DNA of 64,000 nucleotides from CAZGNZ01 sp964527215 (GCA_964527215.1 CAZGNZ010000002.1:96289-160288); one strand, 5' to 3'; shown: positions 1-9,129, counted from the stretch's first letter. The notes: generated by a model not told the origin, from the letters alone. Made by a program: numbers and translations.

Positions 1-2
1 AA

Positions 3-215
3 CTGCTGTTTGCTGCAGAGGATGAATCGGGTGGAAAATCTGAGTTTAATGAAATCCTGAAGGATACCGGAGAAGATGTTTACACTCTGACGCGGCTTTG
101 CCAGCTGTTCATTGAAAAAGAAGATATCCAGGCCAGTCTGTCTTACGCAAAGCGTTTACTGGAAGCAGACCCCTCCAATGAGCTGGCAGAGCTGATTCTG
201 AAAAATCAAAATTAA
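3..215 (+). CDS. TPR-containing protein, C-terminal end only (5' end outside window)
   Basis: An open frame enters from the left edge and ends at a TAA at 213-215. The 70 visible residues are helical, and the last third (around YAKRLLEADPSNELAEL) has the spacing and the small/hydrophobic pattern of a tetratricopeptide repeat. The stop lies 10 bases before the ATG of the next gene, which is itself a glycosyltransferase with TPRs, so the two are probably co-transcribed, and this may be a second protein of the same kind. No catalytic part is visible, so no function can be assigned. Confidence 0.6.
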   Translation: MLFAAEDESGGKSEFNEILKDTGEDVYTLTRLCQLFIEKEDIQASLSYAKRLLEADPSNELAELILKNQN

Positions 216-225
216 TGAGTATTAC

Positions 226-1602
226 ATGGGAAAACTGAATACTGACTGTACCCTTTCACTGTGCATGATTGTAAAAAATGAAGCTGAAACCCTCGGCCGC
301 TGTCTTGAGAGTGTCAAAAATGTGTGTGACCAGATTGTGATCGTGGATACCGGATCGAAGGATGACACCGTTGCAGTCGCTCAGTCATTTGGAGCGGAGG
401 TTCATCATTTCGACTGGATCGATGATTTTTCTGCCGCCAGGAATGAATCCATAAAATATGCCAAGGGCGACTGGGTTTTATGGATGGATGCGGATGAGTG
501 GATGGATCCGGCATCCATAGAGCATCTTCAGAAGATTCTGCAGAAACCGACTCAGCCAATGATTTATCTGGTAACAATACGATCATTAAAAGATCAGGGA
601 AAGAATTTTCATGATTCCGACGCCCACCGACTGTTTACCAATCACCACCAGATTCGCTTCAGCGGTCGAATACATGAACAAATCAGCAAATCCGCATTCC
701 GAATCAAAGCCAGGGAAGCGGTTTCCAACATCCTGCTTCATCATACCGGATATGATCTGGGTGAAGATGCAGATCTCCGTAAACTTCAGCGCAATCAGCC
801 GCTCCTCGAACAGCTGGTTCTGGAAGAACCCAACAATGCATATGCATTTTTCTGGCTGGCTCAGAACCTGTCGCAGCAGGATCAGAATGAACTGGCGATA
901 AAATATCTCGAACACAGCCTGAAAATGAAGCAGTTCCCGAAATCGTTTCTCTGCTCAGCGCTGAACATCTGTGCCCAGCTTTACTTCAGGACCGGGAAAC
1001 CTGCAAAAGCCCTTGAATATGCCCGAAAATCACAGCGGTTGGTTCCGATGCAGTTTGGCGCGCTGTACGTTCAGTATCTGGTTGTTTCATCCGGCAGTCA
1101 GGTGGATGAGCTGGTGCCGCTGCTGAGAAAAATGCATCACAATGCCGTTTATCTGCAGACCCACCCCAAACAGATTTCCACCGATACAGTCGCACCGCCG
1201 GCATCCATTCTCGTTTCACTGGGAGATGCCCTGCTGAAACAGGGGAAACTCAGTGACGCACTGCAAACCTATCTTGAATCATATAAAAGCCTGCCGGACA
1301 GGGAAACTCTCAAAAAAATCATTCCCCTCGCACAGCAGTTCAATAACCTGGATATTCTGGATGAGGTATTAAAACGTGCCCTTGAACTGGATAATTCGGA
1401 TCCCGAACTGCTGGATATCTATGCTTTGGTGAATTTGAAGATGAACCGGATGGAAACTGCCCTTGAACTTTACTTAAGGCTGGCTGAACAGGTCCCGGAT
1501 AATCAGAAAATCCAGGAACGGATTGCCGCGGTTCACGCCAAAATGGGAAATATAGAGCAGGCCAAGGAGATATTGATGAATCTGAGCCGGAATGACCAGT
1601 AA
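226..1602 (+). CDS. Family 2 glycosyltransferase with C-terminal TPR repeats
   Basis: This 458-residue protein starts with a GT-A fold glycosyltransferase 2 domain (about residues 8-190): LSLCMIVKNEAETL at the N-terminus, VDTGSKDDT in the nucleotide-binding region and a DAD metal/nucleotide motif at residues 88-90 inside WMDADEW. Such domains transfer a sugar from a nucleotide sugar to a glycan, lipid or peptide acceptor. The rest, from about residue 200, is alpha-helical with several TPR-like units, as in the SunS-like and other TPR-linked GT2 proteins. There is no signal peptide or membrane segment, so it is cytoplasmic. It follows a TPR protein fragment by 10 bases, suggesting an operon. 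The acceptor is unknown; the TPRs may bind a protein substrate. Confidence 0.85.
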   Translation: MGKLNTDCTLSLCMIVKNEAETLGRCLESVKNVCDQIVIVDTGSKDDTVAVAQSFGAEVHHFDWIDDFSAARNESIKYAKGDWVLWMDADEWMDPASIEHLQKILQKPTQPMIYLVTIRSLKDQGKNFHDSDAHRLFTNHHQIRFSGRIHEQISKSAFRIKAREAVSNILLHHTGYDLGEDADLRKLQRNQPLLEQLVLEEPNNAYAFFWLAQNLSQQDQNELAIKYLEHSLKMKQFPKSFLCSALNICAQLYFRTGKPAKALEYARKSQRLVPMQFGALYVQYLVVSSGSQVDELVPLLRKMHHNAVYLQTHPKQISTDTVAPPASILVSLGDALLKQGKLSDALQTYLESYKSLPDRETLKKIIPLAQQFNNLDILDEVLKRALELDNSDPELLDIYALVNLKMNRMETALELYLRLAEQVPDNQKIQERIAAVHAKMGNIEQAKEILMNLSRNDQ

Positions 1603-1681
1603 TCACCTGCGCTGACGAAGGTTTGGTGTCGGACAACCTGTTACATGAGAAAGCCAAATCCGACTGCAGAACAGGAAGTGC

Positions 1682-1774
1682 TTGAATCCGCCGTTTGGCG
1701 TGGCGGCGAAATAGTTAATGACCCGATCGATTACTGATATCTCGTCCCGCCAGCTGACAGGCGGGGAAATTCAT
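1682..1774 (-). repeat. Dispersed GC-rich palindromic element, short copy, reverse orientation
   Basis: It begins TTGAATCCGCC and ends GGGGAAATTCAT, and on the reverse strand it matches parts of the elements at 17420-17591 and 29263-29400 (shared block around ATCAGTAATCNATCGGGTCATT). This copy lacks the central GCGGCGGGGAATGCACC block of the longer copies. The ends are imperfect inverted repeats. It lies in the space after the glycosyltransferase gene. Confidence 0.7.
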
Positions 1775-1886
1775 CGCTGCGAGTGCCGCCATAGTCATAC
1801 CAACTTCAGTATTCACGGTCACGCTGTAAGGTCGCTCCAGCATATTAATTGTTGCACAGGGACATGCATCGAAAATTGCGGAAAGT

Positions 1887-2903
1887 TTATTTCCTGTGTT
1901 GTTTGATATACTGATTCCATTGAGGTTCTCCCCGCGAGACATCTCGTGAATCCGCAGTATAGTTATTGAACTGGGCCGGCAGGCCTTCTCCATTATACAG
2001 TTCCGGTGTGTTCTGCAGATGATAATGAAGACCCGGTGCTGTTGAATGCCCACTGTTCCCGCAGCGGGCAATAAACTCCCCTGAGCGTACATTCTGACCC
2101 GGCTTCACTTTGACGGAGTGATGCTGGAGATGGCAGAGGAAGCTGTACTCGCTGTTTCCGTGATCAATGACGACCATATTGCCCGGAGAATCTGTCATTT
2201 GCCCAGGAATGTTTTCAGGTACGGTATCGACTGCATGGACGATCACACCTGAGGCCGGAGCCAGGATGGGGCGTCCATATGCATAAAAATCAGAGTTTCG
2301 AGAACCGTCATTTTCATACATGCAGTGTTCCAGCAGAACTGTAAAATCACAGGCAAAACGCTGATCCCGCGATGCAGCATGGTTGTTCATATAAAATGGT
2401 CGGCCGCCCCAAACAACATACCATTCACCCTCAAACGGCAGTTCAAGCTTTGCGGATGTTTGATAGTTATCATAGGGAGAATCGTATTCTGCAGGGAGCG
2501 TTTCCAGACTGAATTCGTAAATCTTTCCAGATTCCTTGAAACCAAAGACGGTGCAAACCGGGGTGCCGGTCTTTGAATATTCCGAGTATCGGGTGTATTT
2601 GTAAAACTGCTGATCATTCCATCCCGTAATAATTCGTTCATTCAAAAGGCGGGATTCAACGCCGACCTGACTGCTGACCTGTTCGCTGAATGCAGACAAT
2701 TTTTCATATGAGAAATCGGTTTCAGAAAAATAGGGTTCCAATTGAACCAGAGAACGGGATATCAGAAGCTTATTGAGAAACTGTCCATGTTCAAGGCCAT
2801 CTGTAACATTCGTGATGCCGTCTTCGGCAAAGAGCAGAACCGCCCACCCCGCAAACAGACCCGTCAGAATTTTGACCCGCCGGGATACAAGTTTACTTAT
2901 CAT
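1887..2903 (-). CDS. M23-family (LytM-like) zinc metallopeptidase, membrane-anchored or secreted
   Basis: Reading from the ATG at 2903 gives 338 residues. The N-terminus has a basic stretch then a hydrophobic segment (ILTGLFAGWAVLLFA), a signal peptide or anchor. The C-terminal third is a LytM domain: H175 with QRFACD ending at D186 as first zinc ligands, GRPILAPASGVIVHAVD, a HLQHHSV strand, GNSGHS and the HYH motif (LHYHLQ). M23 enzymes cleave peptidoglycan cross-links or act as regulators; all ligands are present, so it is probably active. An upstream ATG at 2918 is in frame, but 2903 is preferred because GGAG sits four bases before it. That start overlaps the end of the upstream peptidase gene by 11 bases, implying coupled translation. 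Confidence 0.85.
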   Translation of the reverse strand: MISKLVSRRVKILTGLFAGWAVLLFAEDGITNVTDGLEHGQFLNKLLISRSLVQLEPYFSETDFSYEKLSAFSEQVSSQVGVESRLLNERIITGWNDQQFYKYTRYSEYSKTGTPVCTVFGFKESGKIYEFSLETLPAEYDSPYDNYQTSAKLELPFEGEWYVVWGGRPFYMNNHAASRDQRFACDFTVLLEHCMYENDGSRNSDFYAYGRPILAPASGVIVHAVDTVPENIPGQMTDSPGNMVVIDHGNSEYSFLCHLQHHSVKVKPGQNVRSGEFIARCGNSGHSTAPGLHYHLQNTPELYNGEGLPAQFNNYTADSRDVSRGEPQWNQYIKQHRK

Positions 2904-3693
2904 TGTTCTCCATTTCAATTATCTGTTTAATTTTGTTTTCAGCAAAGTATTGGAATTGATCTATAAAATCACCGCTTGCTTCGGTGAAGCAGCGAATGAT
3001 GTTCTCAGAGTCTGATTTCAAAATGGTGTTGAGTATTTTTCCGCATCCATATTCTTTTAGCAGAAAATTGAACAGAAGACTGCCCCATGTGTAGGCTTGC
3101 TCCCCGGAAATTTTGTCCAGATCGGTCATGATTCCGGATCGATACTGATTGATCAAATATTGGTGATGACGGGGGGTGCGGTATTCGCCAGAAAGAAAGA
3201 TGGCCATCCCCTCGGAAAACCAGATCGGACGGCGGTCCATTGCCGACTTCGGTGAAACTGATTCTTCCCACAGATGAACGGTTTCATGAATAACAACTTG
3301 TTTGAATTCATCCTTATCATAGTAAGGCGGCGTTTCAAGAGCAAATGTCGGTGCTGTAAGCCGGTACTGATTTGGACTTATCAAACAGATGTCGTTTCCC
3401 TGGGGCTGAGCAATCCTGGTGGATTTGGTCGGTATCCTGGTAAATGGCTGTACAAACGAGTCGTATTCAGTTCGTGAATGACAGATGAAAACATTGATGA
3501 AATCGATTTCACACGGGATACTGAAAAACCGACTGATAGTCTGCAGTGCATCATCCAGATGCGCGGGCAGCAGTTCAGCAATATCGGCGTCTTCATCATG
3601 AAACAAAACACGATAATTACTGGCACTAGTAACAAATACGCAGTTAAAAGATTGATATAAGATTGGTTCTAAATGGTTTGATCTGTTGCTCAT
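2893..3693 (-). CDS. Gluzincin-type metallopeptidase (peptidase MA-like)
   Basis: The key feature is HETVHLWEES followed about 20 residues later by PIWFSEGMAIFLSG: an HExxH zinc site with the downstream glutamate of the gluzincins, in the arrangement of the peptidase MA-like family. The first ATG is at 3693; an in-frame TTG at 3702 would add three residues. Neither has a clear ribosome site and no signal peptide is evident, so the true start is uncertain. The 3' end overlaps the M23 peptidase start, so the two are probably one operon, a pair of cell-wall or protein hydrolases. Substrate unknown. Confidence 0.75.
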   Translation of the reverse strand: MSNRSNHLEPILYQSFNCVFVTSASNYRVLFHDEDADIAELLPAHLDDALQTISRFFSIPCEIDFINVFICHSRTEYDSFVQPFTRIPTKSTRIAQPQGNDICLISPNQYRLTAPTFALETPPYYDKDEFKQVVIHETVHLWEESVSPKSAMDRRPIWFSEGMAIFLSGEYRTPRHHQYLINQYRSGIMTDLDKISGEQAYTWGSLLFNFLLKEYGCGKILNTILKSDSENIIRCFTEASGDFIDQFQYFAENKIKQIIEMENNDK

Positions 3694-3777
3694 GAGAAAC
3701 AATTTACTGACAGGCAGCCAAACGTATTATCAAAAGTATTTAAATATTGGTCAGCCGGATGTGGTCATTGCAGCTGT

Positions 3778-4488
3778 TTAATGGTCTTTAAACGGGTCCC
3801 ATTCTTCCCAGACTTTTGCGACGAGTCCCGGGCCGGGCTTCAATGTTTTCTTGCCGGGTTCCCAACCTGCGGGACATGCTTCCGCACCCTTGGTGGCTCG
3901 AACATGCTGAAAGGCATTCAGCTGACGAATGGTTTCCGACATCTGGCGGCCAACAGGCGGCGTCATCACCTCCATGGCCTGAATGATTCCGTCCGGATCG
4001 ATTAAGAATCTGCCGCGCAGTTCCACGCCTGCAAGTTCATCATACACTCCGAAGATTTTTCCCACATTGCCCGGACCGTCAGAGGCCATGTGAAACGGAA
4101 TATCTTTTTTTGCCATTTTCGACAGTTCAACATCATTCCAGACTTTATGGACAAACTGACTGTCAACACTGACGGAAATCACTTCCGTGCCGAGTTCCTG
4201 AAGTTTTTCATAATTTGCAGCGACCGCTGACACTTCGGTTGCTCAGACGAAGGTAAAATCACCGGGGTAAAAGCATAGCAAAACCCACTTCCCAAGATAA
4301 TCGGACAGTTTCACGGTCGTGAATTCTCCCCGGTAATATGCCGGGGCTTCAAAATCAGGAGCTTTTGCTCCCACTTTTGCAGTAATCATGGACTCCTCCT
4401 TAATTGCTTCGGCTGTTTTGTTTTCGTCGGGTTTTTTGCCAACAACAGCGCCGGTTGGACGGGCACAGCCAGCCGGTTTATCTGACAT
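3778..4488 (-). CDS. Peroxiredoxin (AhpC/TSA, typical 2-Cys type) with predicted selenocysteine at residue 82 (in-frame TGA 4243-4245)
   Basis: Two adjacent open stretches in one frame are separated only by a TGA and together form a full 236-residue peroxiredoxin. Before the TGA the protein reads GKWVLLCFYPGDFTFV, after it ATEVSAVAAN. In 2-Cys peroxiredoxins this position is the peroxidatic cysteine (FTFVCPTE), so TGA sits exactly on the catalytic residue, as in known selenoprotein peroxiredoxins. The resolving cysteine is present at C205 in EACPAGWEPG. The product would reduce peroxides using thioredoxin or AhpF-type donors. The ATG at 4488 is preceded by AGGAG. TGA is an ordinary stop elsewhere in the window, so general recoding is unlikely. 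A short hairpin downstream of the TGA could be the SECIS. The alternative is a nonsense mutant, but both halves are perfectly conserved. Confidence 0.85.
4218..4229 (-). promoter_or_regulatory. Possible bacterial SECIS hairpin for the selenocysteine codon
   Basis: On the mRNA, the TGA at 4245-4243 is followed after 13 bases by CAGC-GGUC-GCUG, a four-pair stem with a four-base loop starting GGU. Bacterial SECIS elements lie just downstream of UGA and usually have a G early in the apical loop. The loop starts 17 bases after the UGA, a plausible spacing. The stem is short, so this is only a candidate. Confidence 0.4.
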
Positions 4489-4532
4489 ACTGTAACTCCT
4501 CTTCCACTGAATGACCACATCCAGTTGACATA

Positions 4533-4561
4533 TTTATCTTTGAACATGATAGCATTGTCAA
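4533..4561 (-). promoter_or_regulatory. Candidate sigma70-like promoter of the peroxiredoxin gene
   Basis: On the minus strand, TTGACA (4561-4556) is followed after 17 bases by GATAAA (4538-4533), placing a transcription start about 40 bases before the ATG at 4488. The -35 is perfect against the sigma70 consensus and the -10 matches four of six. FCB-group promoters often differ from this consensus, so confidence is modest. Confidence 0.35.
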
Positions 4562-4958
4562 ACGATTGTCACGGTTTTCGGATTGTCCAGAATAGTAAGA
4601 ATATAAAAGTTTATAGCTGTTAGCTGATATTATAAAATCTTTACAAACAATGAAATTGAGGATTGTCATTCCAACATCGAGTCAATGTTATGGTTTACAT
4701 GTTTTCTTAAAATGGCATTTCAACCAGGAATTCTGATAACGAACTTAACGAAGCCGGTTAGAGCATTCCAAATATTTGGTATAAGTGTCAAAAAACAATT
4801 CCTTAGGAAATCAGTAGTTGGATTTGCCCGTGGCTTGAACGGGATCCAGATTCAATGGCTTGCCCAGTTGTTTTAAATATTGGATCGTCTGAATAAAATA
4901 TTTTTATCTGCCAGCTGTCTGCCTGTTAAGCTAGGGTGCATAAATCAGACAACAGCCA
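4562..4958. other. Noncoding stretch between the peroxiredoxin and DUF3667 genes
   Basis: AT-rich, no convincing gene on either strand. At 4935-4957 there is a string beginning GGTGCATAAATC that recurs at 5820-5842, just after the next gene boundary; it is the only structure seen. Confidence 0.5.
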
Positions 4959-5762
4959 TCAGTATCCCAGATTGAGGGCCAGAATGGTGAAGAAAAACAG
5001 AAAATGGACATAAATGCCAAATGGAATAATGAATCCCACCATCAGTAAAAAGGTTTTAAGAACTGCTGCCCCTGCCTTGAGTTCGTAAAATCTTTTCAAA
5101 CACAGAAACATATAGATCGGCAGCCAGCAGAGATATGTCAACAGGACCACGATGGCAATAACGCTGTCAGATCCATTGGAGAAAAGTCTCATAACTGCAG
5201 ATATGCTTCTGAAAGAGATCAGAATAGTCATTGTTGCCAGCAGAAAAAAAGAGAAGAAATGGGTGGAGAACAGCAGATGTTCTATAAAAAAACGTTTCAT
5301 CTTCAAATTAACCAAATGGATAAGGATGGCGTACAGCGGAATGATTATAAATACAAGAGCCGGTTGATTGTATTTCAGATGGGCATTAAAGCGCTCGTTA
5401 TATATTTCAAATGATATTCCATTGCTTTGGATTTGATTTTCTATAATAGTCTGATAAGCCGGAATGTTATCTCCTATACTTTCCATGGTAAAACTGAATA
5501 TCTGAAATCTGGCAGTTGTTAACAATGGCACCAGCAGAAAAAATATCAGATTTATGGCAAAATACAGCTTCAACGGCTGAATGAATTTGTTGTCATGTTC
5601 CTTGAAGTATGAAACAGTAAGATGGCCAGGTCTCGTCAGGAGAGAATGAATGGTGCGAAACAGTCGGCTGTCAATATAAAATGCTTCCCTGGAAAACCGT
5701 TTAATGAAAGCAGTGAATGAAAGATTGTGCTTCGGTGATGAATCTATATTGTTTTTCGACAT
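4959..5762 (-). CDS. DUF3667-like polytopic membrane protein
   Basis: This 267-residue protein has a cytoplasmic-looking N-terminus with a conserved-looking IDSRLFRTIHSLLTRPGHL and SYFKEHDNKFIQPLKLYF block, followed by about five transmembrane helices (near residues 70-90, 128-148, 155-180, 190-215 and 230-262). That arrangement matches the DUF3667 family, common in Bacteroidota and relatives, although the usual N-terminal zinc-ribbon cysteines are absent here. No biochemical role is established for the family. It stands alone on the minus strand, 83 bases after the ABC transporter ATPase gene in transcription order, so it may be read through from it. Confidence 0.6.
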   Translation of the reverse strand: MSKNNIDSSPKHNLSFTAFIKRFSREAFYIDSRLFRTIHSLLTRPGHLTVSYFKEHDNKFIQPLKLYFAINLIFFLLVPLLTTARFQIFSFTMESIGDNIPAYQTIIENQIQSNGISFEIYNERFNAHLKYNQPALVFIIIPLYAILIHLVNLKMKRFFIEHLLFSTHFFSFFLLATMTILISFRSISAVMRLFSNGSDSVIAIVVLLTYLCWLPIYMFLCLKRFYELKAGAAVLKTFLLMVGFIIPFGIYVHFLFFFTILALNLGY

Positions 5763-5845
5763 AATTATGCTGCGTGTTTTTTTAGTTTAATCCGTCAGTT
5801 GTCCGTCTTGTTTCTGGAGGTGCATAAATCGGCAACAACCGCGGC

Positions 5846-6748
5846 TCATATGCCGGAATGGTTCCGCGTAATCTCTAGATAAACATGTTCAAGTCCAATT
5901 TCATGCAGTGAGACGGATATGAGGTGACTGTCTTCAAAGTTTTTCACGATATCATTGAGTCGCTGTTTTTCAGGCAGATAGACCAGTATTCTGCTGCCTG
6001 TTTGGCGAAACTTCCAGTCGAATGAACTCAGTTTGTTTTCCAACTGCTTAAGATCAGTGGTTTCGATAAGCGCGACTTGTTTAGCCGGAACCAGCTTCCG
6101 CAGTTCATTTAGTGATCCTTCACCTGCTATTTTTCCATTTTGAATGATCCCGATCCGGCTGCACAGCCGCTCAGCTTCCTCCAGAATATGGGTGGTCAGC
6201 AAAACGGTGACACCGTCCTTTCTAAGCTGCTGTATTAAATCCCATAATTCAAAACGTGCATCAATATCCAATCCTGCTGTGGGTTCATCCAGAATCAGCA
6301 AGGATGGTGAATGGACCAGTGCAGCTGCAATATTGACGCGCTGCTGCCACCCACCGCTTAGGCAGCAGATCTTTGTGTTTTGATATTTTTTCAGATTAAG
6401 TGAATGAAGGATTTTGTTAACCTGGTTGGTTGCTGCCGGACCGCGGAGGCCGTAAATCCGTGCGAAGAACTGGAGATTTTCTTTACAAGTCATATCCTGG
6501 TACACTGAGATTTCCTGGGGAACGATTCCAATATTGTGTTTGGTTTTTTCCGATATCGGTTTCCCATGTATTGCAACTGTTCCGGCATCAGCGTCAAGCA
6601 GACTGCACAGAATATTAATAGTGGTTGATTTTCCGGCACCGTTTGGGCCCAGCAGGCCGTAGATGTCATTTGCGCAAATAGTCAACGTCAGGTTATCCAG
6701 CACTGTCTGGTTTCCAAATGATTTCATCAGGTGTTTAACTTCTATCAT
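5846..6748 (-). CDS. ABC transporter ATP-binding protein (ABC-2 type)
   Basis: A 300-residue nucleotide-binding subunit with all core motifs: Walker A GPNGAGKST, signature LSGGWQQR, Walker B LLILDEPTAGLD and the switch histidine in TTHILEEAERLC. The C-terminal 80 residues form the small accessory domain of CcmA/DrrA-like exporters. With the overlapping permease gene it forms an ABC-2 exporter of the kind that moves drugs, lipids or polysaccharides, or serves in gliding or nodulation-type export; the substrate cannot be told. Its ATG overlaps the TGA of the permease gene by four bases (ATGA), so translation is coupled. Confidence 0.9.
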   Translation of the reverse strand: MIEVKHLMKSFGNQTVLDNLTLTICANDIYGLLGPNGAGKSTTINILCSLLDADAGTVAIHGKPISEKTKHNIGIVPQEISVYQDMTCKENLQFFARIYGLRGPAATNQVNKILHSLNLKKYQNTKICCLSGGWQQRVNIAAALVHSPSLLILDEPTAGLDIDARFELWDLIQQLRKDGVTVLLTTHILEEAERLCSRIGIIQNGKIAGEGSLNELRKLVPAKQVALIETTDLKQLENKLSSFDWKFRQTGSRILVYLPEKQRLNDIVKNFEDSHLISVSLHEIGLEHVYLEITRNHSGI

Positions 6749-7521
6749 TCCGCTCCCCTTTTCTCCTGCATCAGCATATCCCGGTAGGATCGTGCGCCGA
6801 TGAAAATCGCCAAACCAGCAAAAACAACCAGAAAGATAAGATGAATAGAAATATCACTGTATCCCAATCCCATTGCAGATACTCCTTTCATTGCCTGATT
6901 CATGTGAAAGATCGGATCGAGGTATGCAAGCGCTAATAAATAGGGGGGGAGTATGGAAACAGGAAAAAAAGTACCGCCAAGCACCAGCAGCGGCACACCA
7001 AATGCAGCAACCGGACCGTTGACATCTTCAGTTCTTTTTGTGAAACGGGCACCGAAAAAGAAACCGGCCCCAACAAAAGAAAACACACTTAAAACGATAA
7101 TCAGTAATCCCAAAAGCAATGAACCGTGAAATCTTCCTCCAAACAAAAATGCGATTCCGTACACGACACCGGTTTGTCCGAATGCAATGATAAGGTAAGC
7201 AGCAACGATCCCGAAAAAGTAGGAAATTGGTTTGAGAGGGGAAAGGAGCAGACGGCGCAGCGTACGTCGTTCTCTTTCTGCAACAATGAGGGCAACGGGT
7301 CCGCCAAGACAGCTGAAGAATAATGCTGCCCCAATCAGGATTCCGGGTGCGGTAGAATCAAAAGATCTTGTTGTTCCTGTTCCGCCGGCATAAATCAAAC
7401 CAAAGAGCAGGAGCATCAGTGTCGGAAACACAATCCAGAAAATCAGACTCCTGCGCATTCTCACAAGTTCAATCAATATTCTGTTTGCAACCGCTGCTGT
7501 TTCGTAGAAATATCTCTTCAT
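6745..7521 (-). CDS. ABC-2 type transporter permease
   Basis: A 258-residue inner-membrane protein with six predicted helices: LIFWIVFPTLMLLLFGLIY first, then pairs around residues 55-75, 95-125, 130-160, 165-190 and a last helix before residue 250. It has the ABC2_membrane layout, including the FPVSILP segment before the last extracellular loop. It is the first gene of the ABC pair, and overlaps the ATPase gene by four bases. The ATG at 7521 is preceded by a weak GGGAAA. Confidence 0.88.
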   Translation of the reverse strand: MKRYFYETAAVANRILIELVRMRRSLIFWIVFPTLMLLLFGLIYAGGTGTTRSFDSTAPGILIGAALFFSCLGGPVALIVAERERRTLRRLLLSPLKPISYFFGIVAAYLIIAFGQTGVVYGIAFLFGGRFHGSLLLGLLIIVLSVFSFVGAGFFFGARFTKRTEDVNGPVAAFGVPLLVLGGTFFPVSILPPYLLALAYLDPIFHMNQAMKGVSAMGLGYSDISIHLIFLVVFAGLAIFIGARSYRDMLMQEKRGAE

Positions 7522-8496
7522 ACATTTTCCCTATGTATTGTTTGTGATGGGTCCTGTCCAGTCAGTTTTTAAAACTGCAGTCCTTTTTTGCAGGTTGTTT
7601 TCCAGTGTGAACGTCTCCTAGAACACGTGCTGCTTGAGTATCCTATCCGTCATACGATGTCGATTTTTCAATGCTGGGTCCGGATATCTCGCTGAAGTCG
7701 ATCATTAGCCGCCTGAAAAACAATCTTGTGGTTGTAATGCCAAATGCATAAAGCCACCCCAAATAATTGTAATGTATCCCTGAAAACCGATCTAACAGAA
7801 CGAGACCGGGAAAAGTGCTTTGAGCTGTACATTCAATCTGTAGAAATCGCACAAGCTCTTTCAGATTTCCATAACTGTGAATCAGGGTTCCGGTGTATAG
7901 TATTCCTTGGAATATTTCAAGACTGTTATTGGATTAATCCGGATGAACCTGGTTGCTCAATCATTCTCCATCATCATAAGTTATATAGAGCGGGTTAGGA
8001 TCGTATTTTATCTTTAAATATTTCTGACTGCATATTGTCATGTTTAAGAAATTATGGGACCGATCTCCAGTTGGTTTTGAATCAATTATCATCGCTTCCC
8101 AAAACCAAAAATTATTGCAAGATATCACTCTTCAACTGGATCCCTAATGTTAGAGAAAGAGTTGGTTTTTGATATCCTGTAAGGACACCAGATGCAACTC
8201 TGACCGAAATTAAAAATCGACAGGGCAGGTTAATTCAAAACACCTCTCCAGCAAATCTCACCATATTGTAAGCCAGAAAGTGTGAACAGCCAGAGTTGGG
8301 CTAAGGAAAACTCACAGCTTCGAAAAACAGATAGTGCTAAAAATACCGAAAACCTATGTGACAATACTCCAAAAATGTGGTGAAGACCCCTTGTATATTT
8401 TCTAATAGTATTCAATTACTGGCCATCAGTTGTTTTTTGTAAATAAATGTTTTGAATTGGTGACCAATCGGATTTCGGCAGCAACGGGTATCCGGA
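7522..8496. other. Long gene-free stretch
   Basis: Nearly 1 kb with only short, overlapping, low-complexity open frames on both strands; none has a recognisable domain, ribosome site or membrane/signal pattern. It may be decayed sequence. I see no tRNA, repeat or clear terminator in it. Confidence 0.5.
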
Positions 8497-9012
8497 CTAT
8501 GGGATCCTGGCTGTATATGGTTCTCCGTAAACGGATGTGTAATCAATCTGGAATGCCATCCGCTGAAAGATCGTCTGAAACAAAGATTCACGATCATCAT
8601 CATCATGATACGTAAAAAAGAGGATAATTTTCTCATTTCCACTTTCGATGGCCACCCCCGGACCAACTGCCCCCTGATTATTCAGCCTGTCGTCCAAGCC
8701 CAGGAGTTTCAGCAGCTTTTCGTATCCGGAAAAACCGGATTCACTGATTTCAGATCCGTCCACGTAAATCCTTTTATCCGTGATTATCGCCGGACCCAAT
8801 CCGGCATTTCTCAGTGAGTAGCCAAATCCATCCCTGTTGGTATTGAAAGAAATTTCCAGCCTAGGCTGTACTGACAGCCGGTTGTGTTTTCTGGTTTCAA
8901 GTCCCTCCCATACGGATACAACAATGGATACAACTGCGATAACGATTGCTGAAACCGACAAAATCCTGTCTGCTGGTATACTCTTCAGTTTGTTCACCTT
9001 CCATTTCTCCAT
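8497..9012 (-). CDS. Hypothetical protein with one N-terminal membrane helix
   Basis: About 171 residues from the ATG at 9012 (an in-frame TTG at 9027 adds five). A basic N-terminus is followed by a single helix (ILSVSAIVIAVVSIVVSVW) and then ETRKHNRLSVQPRLEISF, a pattern I recognise from many uncharacterised single-pass proteins, with a soluble beta-rich remainder (YSLRNAGLGPAII). The topology suggests membrane anchoring with the domain on one side. It is flanked by noncoding DNA and the DUF4332 gene. No function can be assigned. Confidence 0.6.
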   Translation of the reverse strand: MEKWKVNKLKSIPADRILSVSAIVIAVVSIVVSVWEGLETRKHNRLSVQPRLEISFNTNRDGFGYSLRNAGLGPAIITDKRIYVDGSEISESGFSGYEKLLKLLGLDDRLNNQGAVGPGVAIESGNEKIILFFTYHDDDDRESLFQTIFQRMAFQIDYTSVYGEPYTARIP

Positions 9013-9129
9013 ATTGACAGGAGGCAAATATACCCGTAATGGGCATCACGAATGTTTAAAAAACCATTGCCTTCTCAAATACCTTGAGCCGGTCATGAGG
9101 GGGTGTAAGTTTCCGTTGAAATGCCGAGG

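Noticed and set aside
3778..4518. Two separate gene fragments for the peroxiredoxin
   Set aside because: Both are in one frame, with an uninterrupted family match across the TGA; a single Sec-containing gene explains them better.
7643..8415. Several short frames in the gap after the ABC permease
   Set aside because: They overlap each other on both strands and show no domain, ribosome site or signal peptide.
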